Positions 45,221 through 53,152 of a stretch of DNA of 64,000 bases are shown piece by piece. Position 1 is the stretch's first letter. Each line of letters begins with the position of its first letter. The notes beneath the pieces are model-generated. The model ran no database searches. It was not told the DNA's origin and was given only the letters and a program-made list of their open reading frames with translations. The DNA is from Sorangium cellulosum (GTDB lineage: Bacteria; Myxococcota_A; Polyangia; Polyangiales; Polyangiaceae), in the NCBI RefSeq assembly GCF_002950945.1, contig NZ_CP012673.1:248001-312000 (forward strand), written 5' to 3'. Both the position numbers and the translations under genes were made by a program.

Positions 45221-45612
45221 GCGCCGGCGCGGGACAGGACGCGCCTCCACGTCATACGCACGCTCGAGAGCACGTGCACGTGGGTGCATCTCCGGCCTCG
45301 ATGGCAATCCTTGCCGAGGCCTCGACGCCTTGACCGCGAAGCGGGTCGAGGAACTCGTGCAAAGGCCGCTGTGTATGCCCGAGCCGTGGCCAGAGTCGGA
45401 TGAACGCTGCCGGGGTCGTAGCTGCCCGCGCCGAAGGCATCGTATGTTTGCGTGGTCAGCGCGTCGGCGAGCTGCCGGAGGCCTCCGGGGCGCTTCGGCA
45501 CGCAACCACTGCGCGTGGGCGATCTCAGCAGAGCCCGCGGGCGCTGGCGAGCGGCAAGGCTCCGGCAGCGAGTCCACGCGAGCGGCGCGCTCGACGTTCG
45601 GTCCAAGCTTGC
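45221..45612. other. Gap without a recognisable gene
   Basis: Open frames on both strands are of shadow quality. The minus-strand phrase ALTTQTYDAFGAGSYDPGSV near 45400-45460 looks protein-like and may be a gene remnant, but no start, family or continuation was found. Confidence 0.4.
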
Positions 45613-45960
45613 TCACCGCTCCGGTGCTACCGGCAGCCCGAGCAGGCGACCGATCGTCTCGTGAACGACCCGGGCCGCCACCTCATCCCCGAGGGCGACG
45701 GCGCAGCCCAGGGTGATGGCGAGCGAGGCGACCACGGCCGCCCGAGGCGACGGGTCGGTCACGGCGAGCTCCCCAGGCCCAGGGCTTGACCGCTGGGCCC
45801 GGGTTGGGTCCATGCCTCCTGAGGGGGGGCGATCCGTCGTCACGCTACCCTCAAATCCCCGGGGAAGCGACGGATCGCGACGGTTCGCCACCGCGGAACA
45901 GTCCCGCCAGAAAAACCGGTCGATGACGAGCGGTCGCCGGAAACAGCAGCAATTGGGATA
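45613..45960 (-). repeat. Long diverged direct repeat, copy A, with conserved small ORF
   Basis: About 320 bp here (45640-45960) align with 48535-48850. Both copies encode on the minus strand a short frame starting (M/G/D)PTRAQ, then SPGPGELAVT, PSxRAAVVASLA and GDEVAARVVHExIGRLLG; here it spans 45813 to 45613 (66 residues). Conservation of the protein frame between diverged copies suggests it was once, or still is, translated. It lies downstream of integrase debris in copy B. The function is unknown. Confidence 0.6.
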
Positions 45961-46215
45961 GCTATGCGCCGCCGCCAGCCGCTCCGGATGGACGGCGGCG
46001 TAGCGCCAGGTTCCGCAGCCACCCATGCTCGGACCGGTGAGCTAGACGCGGTCGCGATCGATGTCGTGTGTAGCGAGCAGGTAGTCGAGGAAGGCGTCGA
46101 TCTTGGCCGCGTTCCATTCGCCGGGCGATTGCGGCGCCGCGATCAGCACGCCCGCGTCGCGAGCGGAGACGACGAGCCGAGCGCCTCGGCGCGAAGAAGT
46201 GCATGCTGGCATCAT
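45952..46215 (-). pseudogene. Alpha/beta-hydrolase (esterase) remnant with in-frame stop
   Basis: Minus-strand translation gives GVLIAAPQSPGEWNAAKIDA, FLDYLLATHDIDRDRV, then a TAG at 46042-46044, then LTGPSMGGCGTWRYAAVHPE. Apart from the stop this is the nucleophile-elbow region (GxSxGG) of carboxylesterase/PHB-depolymerase-like hydrolases, in which V-TAG-L would be VYL (TAC to TAG). Both ends of the gene are missing; the 3' side runs into repeat copy A. It is a fragment with a nonsense mutation. Confidence 0.75.
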
Positions 46216-46252
46216 GGCCCCCGATCTTCGTTGGTGCGCGGCCGGGCCCGCG

Positions 46253-47302
46253 TCAGCTCCGCGTGCGGTGCGCTCGCCGGTACGCCGCCGGGCCAACGCC
46301 GACCCAGCTCCGGAACGCGCGATGGAGCTCGGTGGGCGAGCCATAGCCGAGCCGCGTTGCGATCTCGCTGATCGGCAGGTCCGAGTGCGCGAGCGCGTGC
46401 ATTGCGCGATCGCGGCGCACCGCGGTGAGCAGGCTACGAAACGTCGCGCCGCCGGCGATAAGGCGGCGCTCCAGCGTGCGCGCGCCGAGCCCGAGCGAGC
46501 GCGCCACCCGGGACAGCTGCGCGTCGCCGGTCGGCAGCAGCTTCACGATCTCCGCGACGGTGGCGTCGAGGATCGACGGCTGCGTGGCGCGGCCAGCGAG
46601 CCGTTGCTCGGCCAGATCCCGCAGCAGCTCGTGGAGCACCGGATCCGCGCTGGCGACCGGCGCCGCGCCCGACGCCGCATCGCACACGATCAGGTTGCGA
46701 GGCATGCCGAACCGCACCGGCGCGCGCAGCAGGCGCACATGCTCGGACGTGTCGTCCGGCGGTCCATGGCGGAAGTGCACCTCGCGGGGACGCCATCGCC
46801 CAGCGCGGAGCTGTCCACCTGCGTTGGCCGCGGCCATCATCGACATCTCGCAGTCGTGGCGCCGCGGTGGGGCGGTGAAGTCGAAGTAGGTCCAGGCGAC
46901 CTCGATCGTCGTGCGCGAGCGATCGATCTGAAAGCCCGCGCTGGTCGTCCACAGCGACAGGTAGCGCGCGAGGACCTCGAACACCTGCTCCAGCGTCGCC
47001 GTCGTGAGCGCGAGATACCCGAGGAGACCGAAGCTGCGCGTGTCCACGCTCGCTCCGACGTGCAGGCCGAACCATGGATCGCCGGTCCAGCGCGCCGCCG
47101 CTTCATACAGGTCGGCGAGCTGGCGGTACGGGACCCGCGCGTCTGGCTCCCTGGGTAGCGCGACGTCGAGGCCGACCTCGCTGCACACCGCCTGCACGGG
47201 GGCGCACCCCTCGACCGCACGCAGCACGTTGGCGAGCGCGGCGGCCGGCACCGTCGACCCGTCGGTGTCGCGGATCGTCATGTCTTTGACGTGATTCGCC
47301 AT
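46253..47302 (-). CDS. AraC-family transcriptional regulator
   Basis: A 349-residue protein starts at 47302 (MANHVKDMTIRDTDGSTVPA). The N-terminal half matches the arabinose-binding-like domain of the OruR/ArgR-type AraC group (VPYRQLADLYEAAARWTGDP, FGLLGYLALTTATLEQVFEV). The C-terminal HTH pair is complete: LSRVARSLGLGARTLERRLI and LPISEIATRLGYGSPTELHR, ending FRSWVGVGPAAYRRAH. The esterase remnant lies just downstream on the same strand, and the HExxH lipoprotein gene is divergent with about 135 bp between them, so that gene is a possible target. It looks intact. Confidence 0.85.
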   Translation of the reverse strand: MANHVKDMTIRDTDGSTVPAAALANVLRAVEGCAPVQAVCSEVGLDVALPREPDARVPYRQLADLYEAAARWTGDPWFGLHVGASVDTRSFGLLGYLALTTATLEQVFEVLARYLSLWTTSAGFQIDRSRTTIEVAWTYFDFTAPPRRHDCEMSMMAAANAGGQLRAGRWRPREVHFRHGPPDDTSEHVRLLRAPVRFGMPRNLIVCDAASGAAPVASADPVLHELLRDLAEQRLAGRATQPSILDATVAEIVKLLPTGDAQLSRVARSLGLGARTLERRLIAGGATFRSLLTAVRRDRAMHALAHSDLPISEIATRLGYGSPTELHRAFRSWVGVGPAAYRRAHRTRS

Positions 47303-47437
47303 GAACGCCTTCTAGCACCGCGGGTACAGTAGTCGAGCGCGCACGCATGCACGACGGTACGGTTGCTTGGGCGCCAGGAAGGATTCATTATGTTTTTGCT
47401 GCACGTTACGCCCCACCTCGGTCCCGCAGAGCGCACC

Positions 47438-48430
47438 ATGCGTTCACCGCGGCCATCCATATCGATCGCCGCGGCCGCGCTTCGCGCGGTGATGATGGCG
47501 ATTCCACTTTGGGCGGCGGGGTGCGAGTACGAAGACGATGCGTCGTACGGGCCGGACGACGCCAGCGAGCAAGGCGACGCCGTGGCAGCGGTGTTCCTCA
47601 ACCAGGACCAAGGGCGCGTCGAGATCAGCCGCCGCGACGAGTACGTCGCCGAGATGAGCGGGTTCGATCTGCAGCTCCGGACCGGCTCGCTGACCCCCGT
47701 CACCGTCGACGACTACCTGCGCGCGATGCCGCTTCACGTCCTGGAGTTCTCCGAGGACGAGCGCCAGCGCGTGGCCGCGGCGCTGAGCATTGTCTTCGAC
47801 CGGATGGACGCCATGGGCCTCCAGCCACCGGAGGATCCCGCAGAGGTCAACTTTGTCCGGACCGATGGCAAAGAAGAGAGCGGCGGGTTGGCCTACACCC
47901 GGAGCGCGTCGATCTTCCTCTGTGACAGCCTGTTCGCTCAGGATGACGCCTTTTTCACCCACATCATCGCGCACGAGCTGTTTCATGTGTGGAGCCGCGC
48001 CAACCCCGACGTGGTCCGCTGGCCGACGCACGAAGCGCTCGGCTTCGTCCGCGAAGAGGAGATCAGCTTCCCGGCGAGCCTCGCCGACCGCCGGATGGCC
48101 AACCCCGACGATCCGAGGGTGCACGAGATCATCAACGTGCAGTTCGACGGCAAACCCGCGGCCGCATTTCTCGCCATCATGGCGAGCAAGGACTATGAGG
48201 GAGGTTCGCTGCCGGATTACTTCCAGCTGCGGCTGGTCGAGCCTGAGAGCGCCGCGTTGCACCCGCTCGAATCGGCGCAGGGCCTGTTCGAGCAGATCGG
48301 CACCACGACGCCGAATATCCTTTCGGCCGAGGAGATCTCGGCGGAGCACTTCGCGATCGGCCTGTTGCAGGATAGACCGATAAATGATCCTGAGCTCATC
48401 GAGGCGGCTCTGAGACCATTCGCTCAATGA
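47438..48430 (+). CDS. HExxH-motif lipoprotein, putative metallopeptidase
   Basis: I choose ATG 47438 because it gives a lipoprotein signal (ALRAVMMAIPLWAAGC); the longer frame upstream adds 25 residues of poor quality. The 330-residue protein contains HIIAHELFHVWSRANP near residues 175-190, an HExxH zinc-binding helix; a third ligand may be Glu in EALGFVREEE downstream. The rest is helical with no further family match, so the class cannot be named beyond a zincin-like fold. It is transcribed divergently from the AraC regulator. Being a lipoprotein, it should act in the envelope or on the surface. The substrate is unknown. Confidence 0.75.
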   Translation: MRSPRPSISIAAAALRAVMMAIPLWAAGCEYEDDASYGPDDASEQGDAVAAVFLNQDQGRVEISRRDEYVAEMSGFDLQLRTGSLTPVTVDDYLRAMPLHVLEFSEDERQRVAAALSIVFDRMDAMGLQPPEDPAEVNFVRTDGKEESGGLAYTRSASIFLCDSLFAQDDAFFTHIIAHELFHVWSRANPDVVRWPTHEALGFVREEEISFPASLADRRMANPDDPRVHEIINVQFDGKPAAAFLAIMASKDYEGGSLPDYFQLRLVEPESAALHPLESAQGLFEQIGTTTPNILSAEEISAEHFAIGLLQDRPINDPELIEAALRPFAQ

Positions 48431-48451
48431 CGCGACCAGCCGCGCCGTACA

Positions 48452-48850
48452 TCATCCGGCGCAGCGCTGCGCTGCTCGACCTCGGCGAAACATCATTACG
48501 GACGACACGCGCCGTCGCGCGGGCGGGGGCTGCCCGAGCAGCCGACCGATCGCTTCGTGAACGACCCGGGCAGCCACCTCATCCCCGAGGGCGACGGCGT
48601 GGCTCAGGGTGCTGGCGAGCGACGCAACCACGGCCGCCCGAAGCGACGGCTCGGTCACGGCGAGCTCCCCAGGCCCAGGGCTTGGCCATTGGGCCCGCGT
48701 CGGGCCCATGCCTGTCGAGGGGGTGCGATCCGTCGTCACGCTCTCCCCAAATCCCGGAGCAGGCGACGGATCGCACCGGTTCGCCCCCGCGGAACAGTCC
48801 CGCCAGGAATTCCAGGTCGGAGAGGAGCGATCGCTGGAAAACTTAGTGGT
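48452..48850 (-). repeat. Long diverged direct repeat, copy B, with conserved small ORF
   Basis: Copy B (48535-48850) of the repeat at 45640-45960. Its minus-strand frame (48709 to 48452, 85 residues) starts MGPTRAQWPSPGPGELAVTE and shares AAVVASLA and GDEVAARVVHEAIGRLLG with copy A. Upstream in the same open frame lie SPTWNSWRDCSAGANRCDPS and the integrase fragment, so the small frame seems to have followed a recombinase gene. Confidence 0.55.
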
Positions 48851-49072
48851 TCCGGAAGCTTTCGGCCGTTTCGCCGCCGAGGGCGGCACCGACGTGGCGC
48901 AACGCGGGCCCAACGGGCCGCCGTCCGCCGCCGCGTCGGCCGCTGTCGAGCGGCCCGCGGCATCATCGGTCGGGGTCGGCGCCTGACTCGATGGCGCGGC
49001 GCCGAAGGAGCCACCGTCGCTCGCCGCCCCGGCATCCGGTCCCGCCAACACGAGAGTTCCTCCGACCGACCC

Positions 49073-49339
49073 GCCCATACCTCGGAGCTCGGGGATCGCC
49101 TCATCCAGGGGGTGAATGACCTTCGCGATGGCTTGACGCGAAGAAGCCTCAAGATGTCCCGGCAACATGGATATCGCGCGATCCGCATGGTCGAGCGTCA
49201 AACGAGGGAGAGGGACGGGGCCGAGCACATCCAGGACGTGGTTCAGCTTATGCCGGTACTGCTCCGGACGTCGAAGCGGTTTCACATGCAGTGGGTATTG
49301 CTCGGCGAGCCTTCCAGAAACAACCAACTCGGCGAACTT
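49073..49339 (-). pseudogene. Tyrosine recombinase (phage integrase) N-terminal fragment
   Basis: Minus-strand translation from 49339 reads KFAELVVSGRLAEQYPLHVK, then LDVLGPVPLPRLTLDHADRA and ASSRQAIAKVIHPL. This is the core-binding (SAM-like) domain seen just before the catalytic domain of many tyrosine recombinases. No catalytic Arg-His-Tyr region follows; the frame continues into repetitive alanine/glycine-rich sequence and repeat copy B. The N-terminal start is also missing. The fragment overlaps the junction with the truncated gene at 49340. Confidence 0.7.
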
Positions 49340-49738
49340 CCGGCGTCGTCTTCACCGGCATCGGCTGCGGATTTCACCGGTGACGCGGCCCTGGTCTGCG
49401 AGCCGTTCTACGATCGGGCGTTGTCAAACAGGGAGCGGGGCGTGCTGCGAGGCGCTTACGCCTCGGAGGACCACGCCGAGCGCGGCCCGTCCGGGGCCGC
49501 GGCCGATCTCACGCGCACGCCGGAGTTCGCGTCGTGCGCGATCGAGCGCGTGGTCGAGTCGTTCCTCGGGCGGCCGCTTCGCGCGGACGAGGAGGCGCTG
49601 CTCGGGTCGCTGCGCGCGCTGTTCGTGGCGCGCGGGCACCGGATGCGCCCGCTCGTCGGGGCGCTCGTGCGCGCCCCGGCGTACGCGCGCGCGAACGACC
49701 TGCGCCCGGCCCTGGAGCGCGGCGGGGACGTGCGGTGA
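49340..49738 (+). pseudogene. C-terminal fragment of an unidentified protein
   Basis: The plus-strand frame ending at 49738 becomes protein-like at about 49340 (GDAALVCEPFYDRALSNRER) and ends with CAIERVVESFLGRPLRADEE, then LVGALVRAPAYARANDLRP. This ending resembles the C-terminal parts of large cytochrome-linked DUF1592/DUF1588-type proteins, but the match is weak. Upstream the frame runs into antisense integrase debris, so the 5' part was lost. Its stop overlaps the GTG of the following lipoprotein gene (GTGA), suggesting it was the first gene of a three-gene operon. Confidence 0.55.
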
Positions 49739-49947
49739 GGCAGGCGCCGCGGGCACGCGCGGTGAGGCGCAAGCGACGGGAACGCGCCGTGAGGCACGCA
49801 CGGCGTGGGGGCCTGTGCCTCGCCGCGGCCGTCGCGGTCGCCGCGTGCGCGCCGCCCGCGGTGATTGCGCCCTTGTCGGCGGAGCGGCTCCGGGAGACGG
49901 CGCGCGTCGCGCAGACGCAGGCGGCTATTAACGCGCAATCCCGTTAA
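49735..49947 (+). CDS. Small lipoprotein
   Basis: GTG 49735 overlaps the previous stop. The 70-residue product has a very basic N-terminus (RRKRRERAVRHARRGG), a hydrophobic stretch and a lipobox (AAVAVAAC), leaving a short mature peptide (APPAVIAPLSAERLRETARV to NAQSR). Its stop overlaps the ATG of the next gene (TAATG). Such small lipoproteins are often accessory parts of envelope complexes; no family is recognised. The tight overlaps on both sides support a real gene. Confidence 0.6.
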   Translation: MRQAPRARAVRRKRRERAVRHARRGGLCLAAAVAVAACAPPAVIAPLSAERLRETARVAQTQAAINAQSR

Positions 49948-50501
49948 TGCCGCCGGCGGAAGCGTACGTGCGCACATACCTGCAGCTCTTCGGCGGCCTC
50001 GCGCCGGCCGAGGTGCAGGCGCGCGCGCGCGGCGCCGACGGGGCCGCGCTCTTCGATGCGTGGGAAGACTACCTCGCTGCCCTCGGGTTCCCCGATCACC
50101 GCCTCGATCCCCCGCGCGGCACGCAGACCAACTCGCTGATGATGGCGGCGTTCGAGCGGCTCGGCATCGCGCTCTGCGATCGCGCCCTGAAGCACGATCT
50201 CAAGTCGAAGAAGCCAGTCCGCCTCGGAGATCGGCTGATCTTCGCGTTCGATGTGCCCGCGGGGCGGCTCGACGCCGCGGCGTTCGCGCCGCGCTTCGAC
50301 GTGCTGCACCGCACGTTCCTGAGCTATCCGGCGCGCCTGGCCCCGGGCGGCCGCGCGGCGGCGTTCTTCGCGCTCTACGAGGCGACGGTCGCGCGGCACG
50401 CGGTCCCGGGCGCGGCCGCGTCGCGCTTCACGCCGAGCGAGGCGGGGTGGGCCGCCGTCTGCTACGGTCTTGTGCGTCATCCGGAGTTTCACCTCTACTA
50501 G
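49947..50501 (+). CDS. Conserved-looking hypothetical protein
   Basis: ATG 49947 overlaps the preceding stop. The 184-residue soluble protein reads AYVRTYLQLFGGLAPAEVQA, AWEDYLAALGFPDHRLDPPR and TQTNSLMMAAFERLGIALCD, and ends GWAAVCYGLVRHPEFHLY. The ending with PEF and the helical layout recall tail domains of planctomycete/myxobacterial DUF1592-type proteins, but no firm family can be named. It forms a three-gene unit with the truncated gene and the small lipoprotein before it. Whether it remains functional after loss of the first gene is unclear. Confidence 0.65.
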   Translation: MPPAEAYVRTYLQLFGGLAPAEVQARARGADGAALFDAWEDYLAALGFPDHRLDPPRGTQTNSLMMAAFERLGIALCDRALKHDLKSKKPVRLGDRLIFAFDVPAGRLDAAAFAPRFDVLHRTFLSYPARLAPGGRAAAFFALYEATVARHAVPGAAASRFTPSEAGWAAVCYGLVRHPEFHLY

Positions 50502-50749
50502 CGGGCGTGACGGGCTCTCGCCGCTTTCGCGGAGTGCGCGCGCGTAAGACAAGCCGCTGTGCGCCGTAGAACCGTTCATGAACGTGGTCTTCAGCAAGAA
50601 GCTCGTGCTCGAGTGCGAGCGCAGAAGCGACCTCGCGCTCGTCCTGACGATCGATCCGAAGAACGCAGACGCGGTGACCGCCTACGGGTTTGAGAGCCTC
50701 GGGCAGGGCACCTGTCCCGTGCGCTGTTCGACGTGTACAGGGCTGTCCG

Positions 50750-50915
50750 GGGCGCGGATCCATGTCGAACGCGACGGTCCCGTCGGCAAAGGCGCGCTTG
50801 AGCGATAGCCGCACCAGTCCGTCCTCTTGCAATTCGACGGTTGCTGCGCAATCGGAGGCCTGAGGACGTAGCGTAAGAGCGCCTCCCAAGGCGGCGCTAT
50901 CTGCTGGAAGGCAAG
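50750..50915 (-). pseudogene. IS91-type transposase C-terminal fragment
   Basis: Minus strand: WEALLRYVLRPPIAQ in one frame and, after a shift, DGLVRLSLKRAFADGTVAFD in another. Both are conserved pieces of IS91-like (zinc-ribbon plus Y2) transposases. It overlaps the end of the SnoaL-like gene at 50897 and is a fragment with a frameshift. A related piece lies at 62425-62622. Confidence 0.65.
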
Positions 50916-51394
50916 GGGGAATAATGGAGGTGCCGAAGCTTCAACTCCCCGTCGATCTTGGACCAAACCATCGTCAAGGCGTACCGAGCCTCCACCGGGT
51001 TGGATACATCCGGGGCCGCGATATACCCCACGCGAGTAGCGGTGACGACCGCTACATCGCCAAAAGCCTGGGCTTCCACGTCAACGGCACGCAGATTGAC
51101 TTGGTTGTCCGAGTTGAAAAAGTCCACGAAGAACCCCAAGTCAAGGCGTTCTAGCTCCTTGGAGCTCGGGGTAAATTCACTGAACCCGCCGTCGGGACGA
51201 TAGCGTAAGAAGCCCGCAGCATCCTTGGCGGTCATCCGGGTGTAGATGTCGACTGTCGCTGCCGCGGCTTCCTCCGCCAAGCCATCCGCTTCGTCAGGCG
51301 CGCAACCTCCCACCGAAACCAATATCGACGCGGATAGAAATGTTCTGACAACCGCCAACGTGGTTGTCGCCATGACGCCGAGGTTCGATTTCAT
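50897..51394 (-). CDS. SnoaL/NTF2-like lipoprotein, second
   Basis: The ATG at 51394 (MKSNLGVMATTTLAVVRTFL) follows GGGAGACGAC and gives a lipoprotein signal ending ILVSVGGC; the open frame extends 20 codons further but without a better start. The remaining part is one SnoaL/NTF2-like domain: AATVDIYTRMTAKDAAGFLR, LDLGFFVDFFNSDNQVNLRA and ALTMVWSKIDGELKLRHLHY. The last codons overlap IS91-type debris, so the natural C-terminus may have been altered. It resembles the lipoprotein at 44723 in fold and location but not closely in sequence. Confidence 0.75.
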   Translation of the reverse strand: MKSNLGVMATTTLAVVRTFLSASILVSVGGCAPDEADGLAEEAAAATVDIYTRMTAKDAAGFLRYRPDGGFSEFTPSSKELERLDLGFFVDFFNSDNQVNLRAVDVEAQAFGDVAVVTATRVGYIAAPDVSNPVEARYALTMVWSKIDGELKLRHLHYSPLPSSR

Positions 51395-51618
51395 GTCGTC
51401 TCCCATTTGACTGCGAGAGTGTCCCTTCTGTTTGACCGGCTGTTTTCGACGCATTGCCTTCGCTGCCTGAAAATGTAGGAGGCGAGCTCGCGCCTGATAA
51501 GTCGCACCAACTGGGAATCAGTTTCAAACGGGCGTTGAAGATCGCGCTATGGTTTGCCTCTCCTGGAAGGTGACAGCTCTCACGCCGTGGTGACACCTAC
51601 CAGACAAGCAGACTCATC

Positions 51619-51870
51619 GTGCCGAAGCGTACCCGTCGCCACCACAGCAGCGAGAAGGCCGCGCTGCTGAAACGTCACCACCTCGAGAAGGTCCCCGTCT
51701 CGGACTTGTGCGACGAGCAGAAATTTCTGCCCAGCCTGTTCTACACGTGGCAGCGGCAGCTGTTCGAGCACGCGGCGGCTGCCTTCGAGCGCCCCAAGGC
51801 GTCGCCCTCTGCCTACCGGTCTCCGGCGCGCGGAGGAAGAGGAAGCCGGGGCGGTTCGAGCTCGCGATGA
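51619..51870 (+). pseudogene. IS3-type transposase OrfA fragment
   Basis: ATG 51619 begins MPKRTRRHHSSEKAALLKRH, then LEKVPVSDLCDEQKFLPSLF and YTWQRQLFEHAAAAF, the helix-turn-helix and leucine-zipper start of an IS3/IS2-type OrfA. After about 60 residues the sequence loses similarity, and no OrfB follows. It is an isolated remnant. Confidence 0.7.
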
Positions 51871-52178
51871 GTTTGCGAACGACACGTTCCCATGATGCCT
51901 ACGCGCTCGCCCCGACGAGGAGTTGGTCCATGGAATCGCGCCGTCTCCACCAGAACGGGCATGTCCCCGACATTTTCAACTCCCGCTTGAAAGTGTTTGC
52001 TAGGGAACGAGCATTATCAAATCGCATCAGCCATCTTAGACTCCTGCCCACGGAGCCCAAGGCCGCGATCAACCCGCAGTAGAATCGTTGACCAGCCGAA
52101 GGCACCTCGCTCAGCATTTGCGCGAGCCACAACGCACCCCGAGCCCCGCCCCGGCCTCCTCACACGAAAGGGATTCCC
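51871..52178. other. Gap before lipoprotein gene
   Basis: No gene recognised in 308 bp. It probably contains further IS3 debris at the left and the promoter of the lipoprotein gene at 52179 at the right. No clear promoter boxes or hairpin were identified. Confidence 0.4.
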
Positions 52179-53081
52179 ATGTTTAGAATCGCCCTGTTGG
52201 CCCCGTTGCTTCTTCTTTCGGGCTGCTCGGCCGGCTTGGCAGCAAACCAGTATCACAGGAGCTACCATTTAAACCAAGACCGAACGTTGCGCGAAGATCC
52301 CCCCTCGCGACCGCCGACCCCCGTCGAAATTTCCAAGCGGGTGGCCGATCTTCAAACCAAGCATAGCGAGCTGAACAGGAGGCTGATGGCGCTCAATTAC
52401 GCAGAGAACTACAAGAACAAGGCTCCGACCCTGGCAGGAGTCTATCCTCTGACAGTGACGCGATTCACTTGCACCTGTGCGCGCAACGATGAGGACAAGA
52501 TGTGCGAGCAAATCACCGCGAGGATGGGCAACCTGAGGATAATCAAGAACGTGCCCTTCATGCGCAAAGGGAATGCGGTAATAGGAATGCGCTCTCAGGG
52601 GCTCGTGGACGAGTCGACCGGCAAAACAGACACCGTCGACGCCCTGTTCAACGGCGGTATCTACTGGACCGGCAAGCTCACGGACGAGACATACGAGTAC
52701 ACCCTTCATCTTTTCAAGAGTGAGAAGGACCAGTGCGTCGCAGAGCTGGAGGAAAAGTACGATTTCGCCCATAAGGTGAGAGAGGTCGACCCTGGCATGT
52801 ATGAATGCGAAGGCGCTTACCACTTCCAGAATGAAAGCAACGGTCCACCCGGCAAGCCCACCTTGCCTCGTACGCTCTCCAAATATTGCTCTCCTCAGGA
52901 AGAAGCGCAGGTCACCGAGTGCTACACGGCCGCCGCCGCATTCAATACTGCCCCCAGTGACTCCCAAAACCTCCCCGCGCTCGCTGAGACAGCCAGAAAG
53001 GCCTGCATATCGGTGCCGGCCAAGCGGCTTTATCAAGAATACGATGCGTTCATGAAAGGCATTCGCTACAACGCCGATTAG
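52179..53081 (+). CDS. Lipoprotein of unknown function
   Basis: ATG 52179 starts a lipoprotein signal (MFRIALLAPLLLLSGC, Cys16); an AAAGGGATT stretch upstream serves as a ribosome-binding site. The 300-residue protein has a coiled segment (about 45-80, ISKRVADLQTKHSELNRRLM) and a middle domain with close cysteines (FTCTCARNDEDKMC), followed by QCVAELEEKYDF, YECEGAYHF and a C-terminal Cys-containing helical part. I recognise no family. Codon use is less GC-biased than in neighbours, which may point to lateral origin. No operon partner is obvious; the next gene follows after 71 bp. Confidence 0.75.
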   Translation: MFRIALLAPLLLLSGCSAGLAANQYHRSYHLNQDRTLREDPPSRPPTPVEISKRVADLQTKHSELNRRLMALNYAENYKNKAPTLAGVYPLTVTRFTCTCARNDEDKMCEQITARMGNLRIIKNVPFMRKGNAVIGMRSQGLVDESTGKTDTVDALFNGGIYWTGKLTDETYEYTLHLFKSEKDQCVAELEEKYDFAHKVREVDPGMYECEGAYHFQNESNGPPGKPTLPRTLSKYCSPQEEAQVTECYTAAAAFNTAPSDSQNLPALAETARKACISVPAKRLYQEYDAFMKGIRYNAD

Positions 53082-53152
53082 CCTTACCAGATTTTTCCGC
53101 GCGAGGCCTGGTGCGCGCTTCCTAAGCTGGTGCCATCACAACGAGGAGCCCA

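Noticed and set aside
45640..48850. Interpretation as a composite transposon carrying AraC and the HExxH gene
   Set aside because: The bounding repeats carry no intact transposase or clear inverted ends, so this cannot be claimed.
50578..50808. Plus-strand 76-codon frame beginning MNVVFSKKLVLECERRSDLA
   Set aside because: Its 3' part overlaps IS91-type debris on the other strand, and no ribosome-binding site or family is visible. It might be a remnant but is not supportable as a gene.
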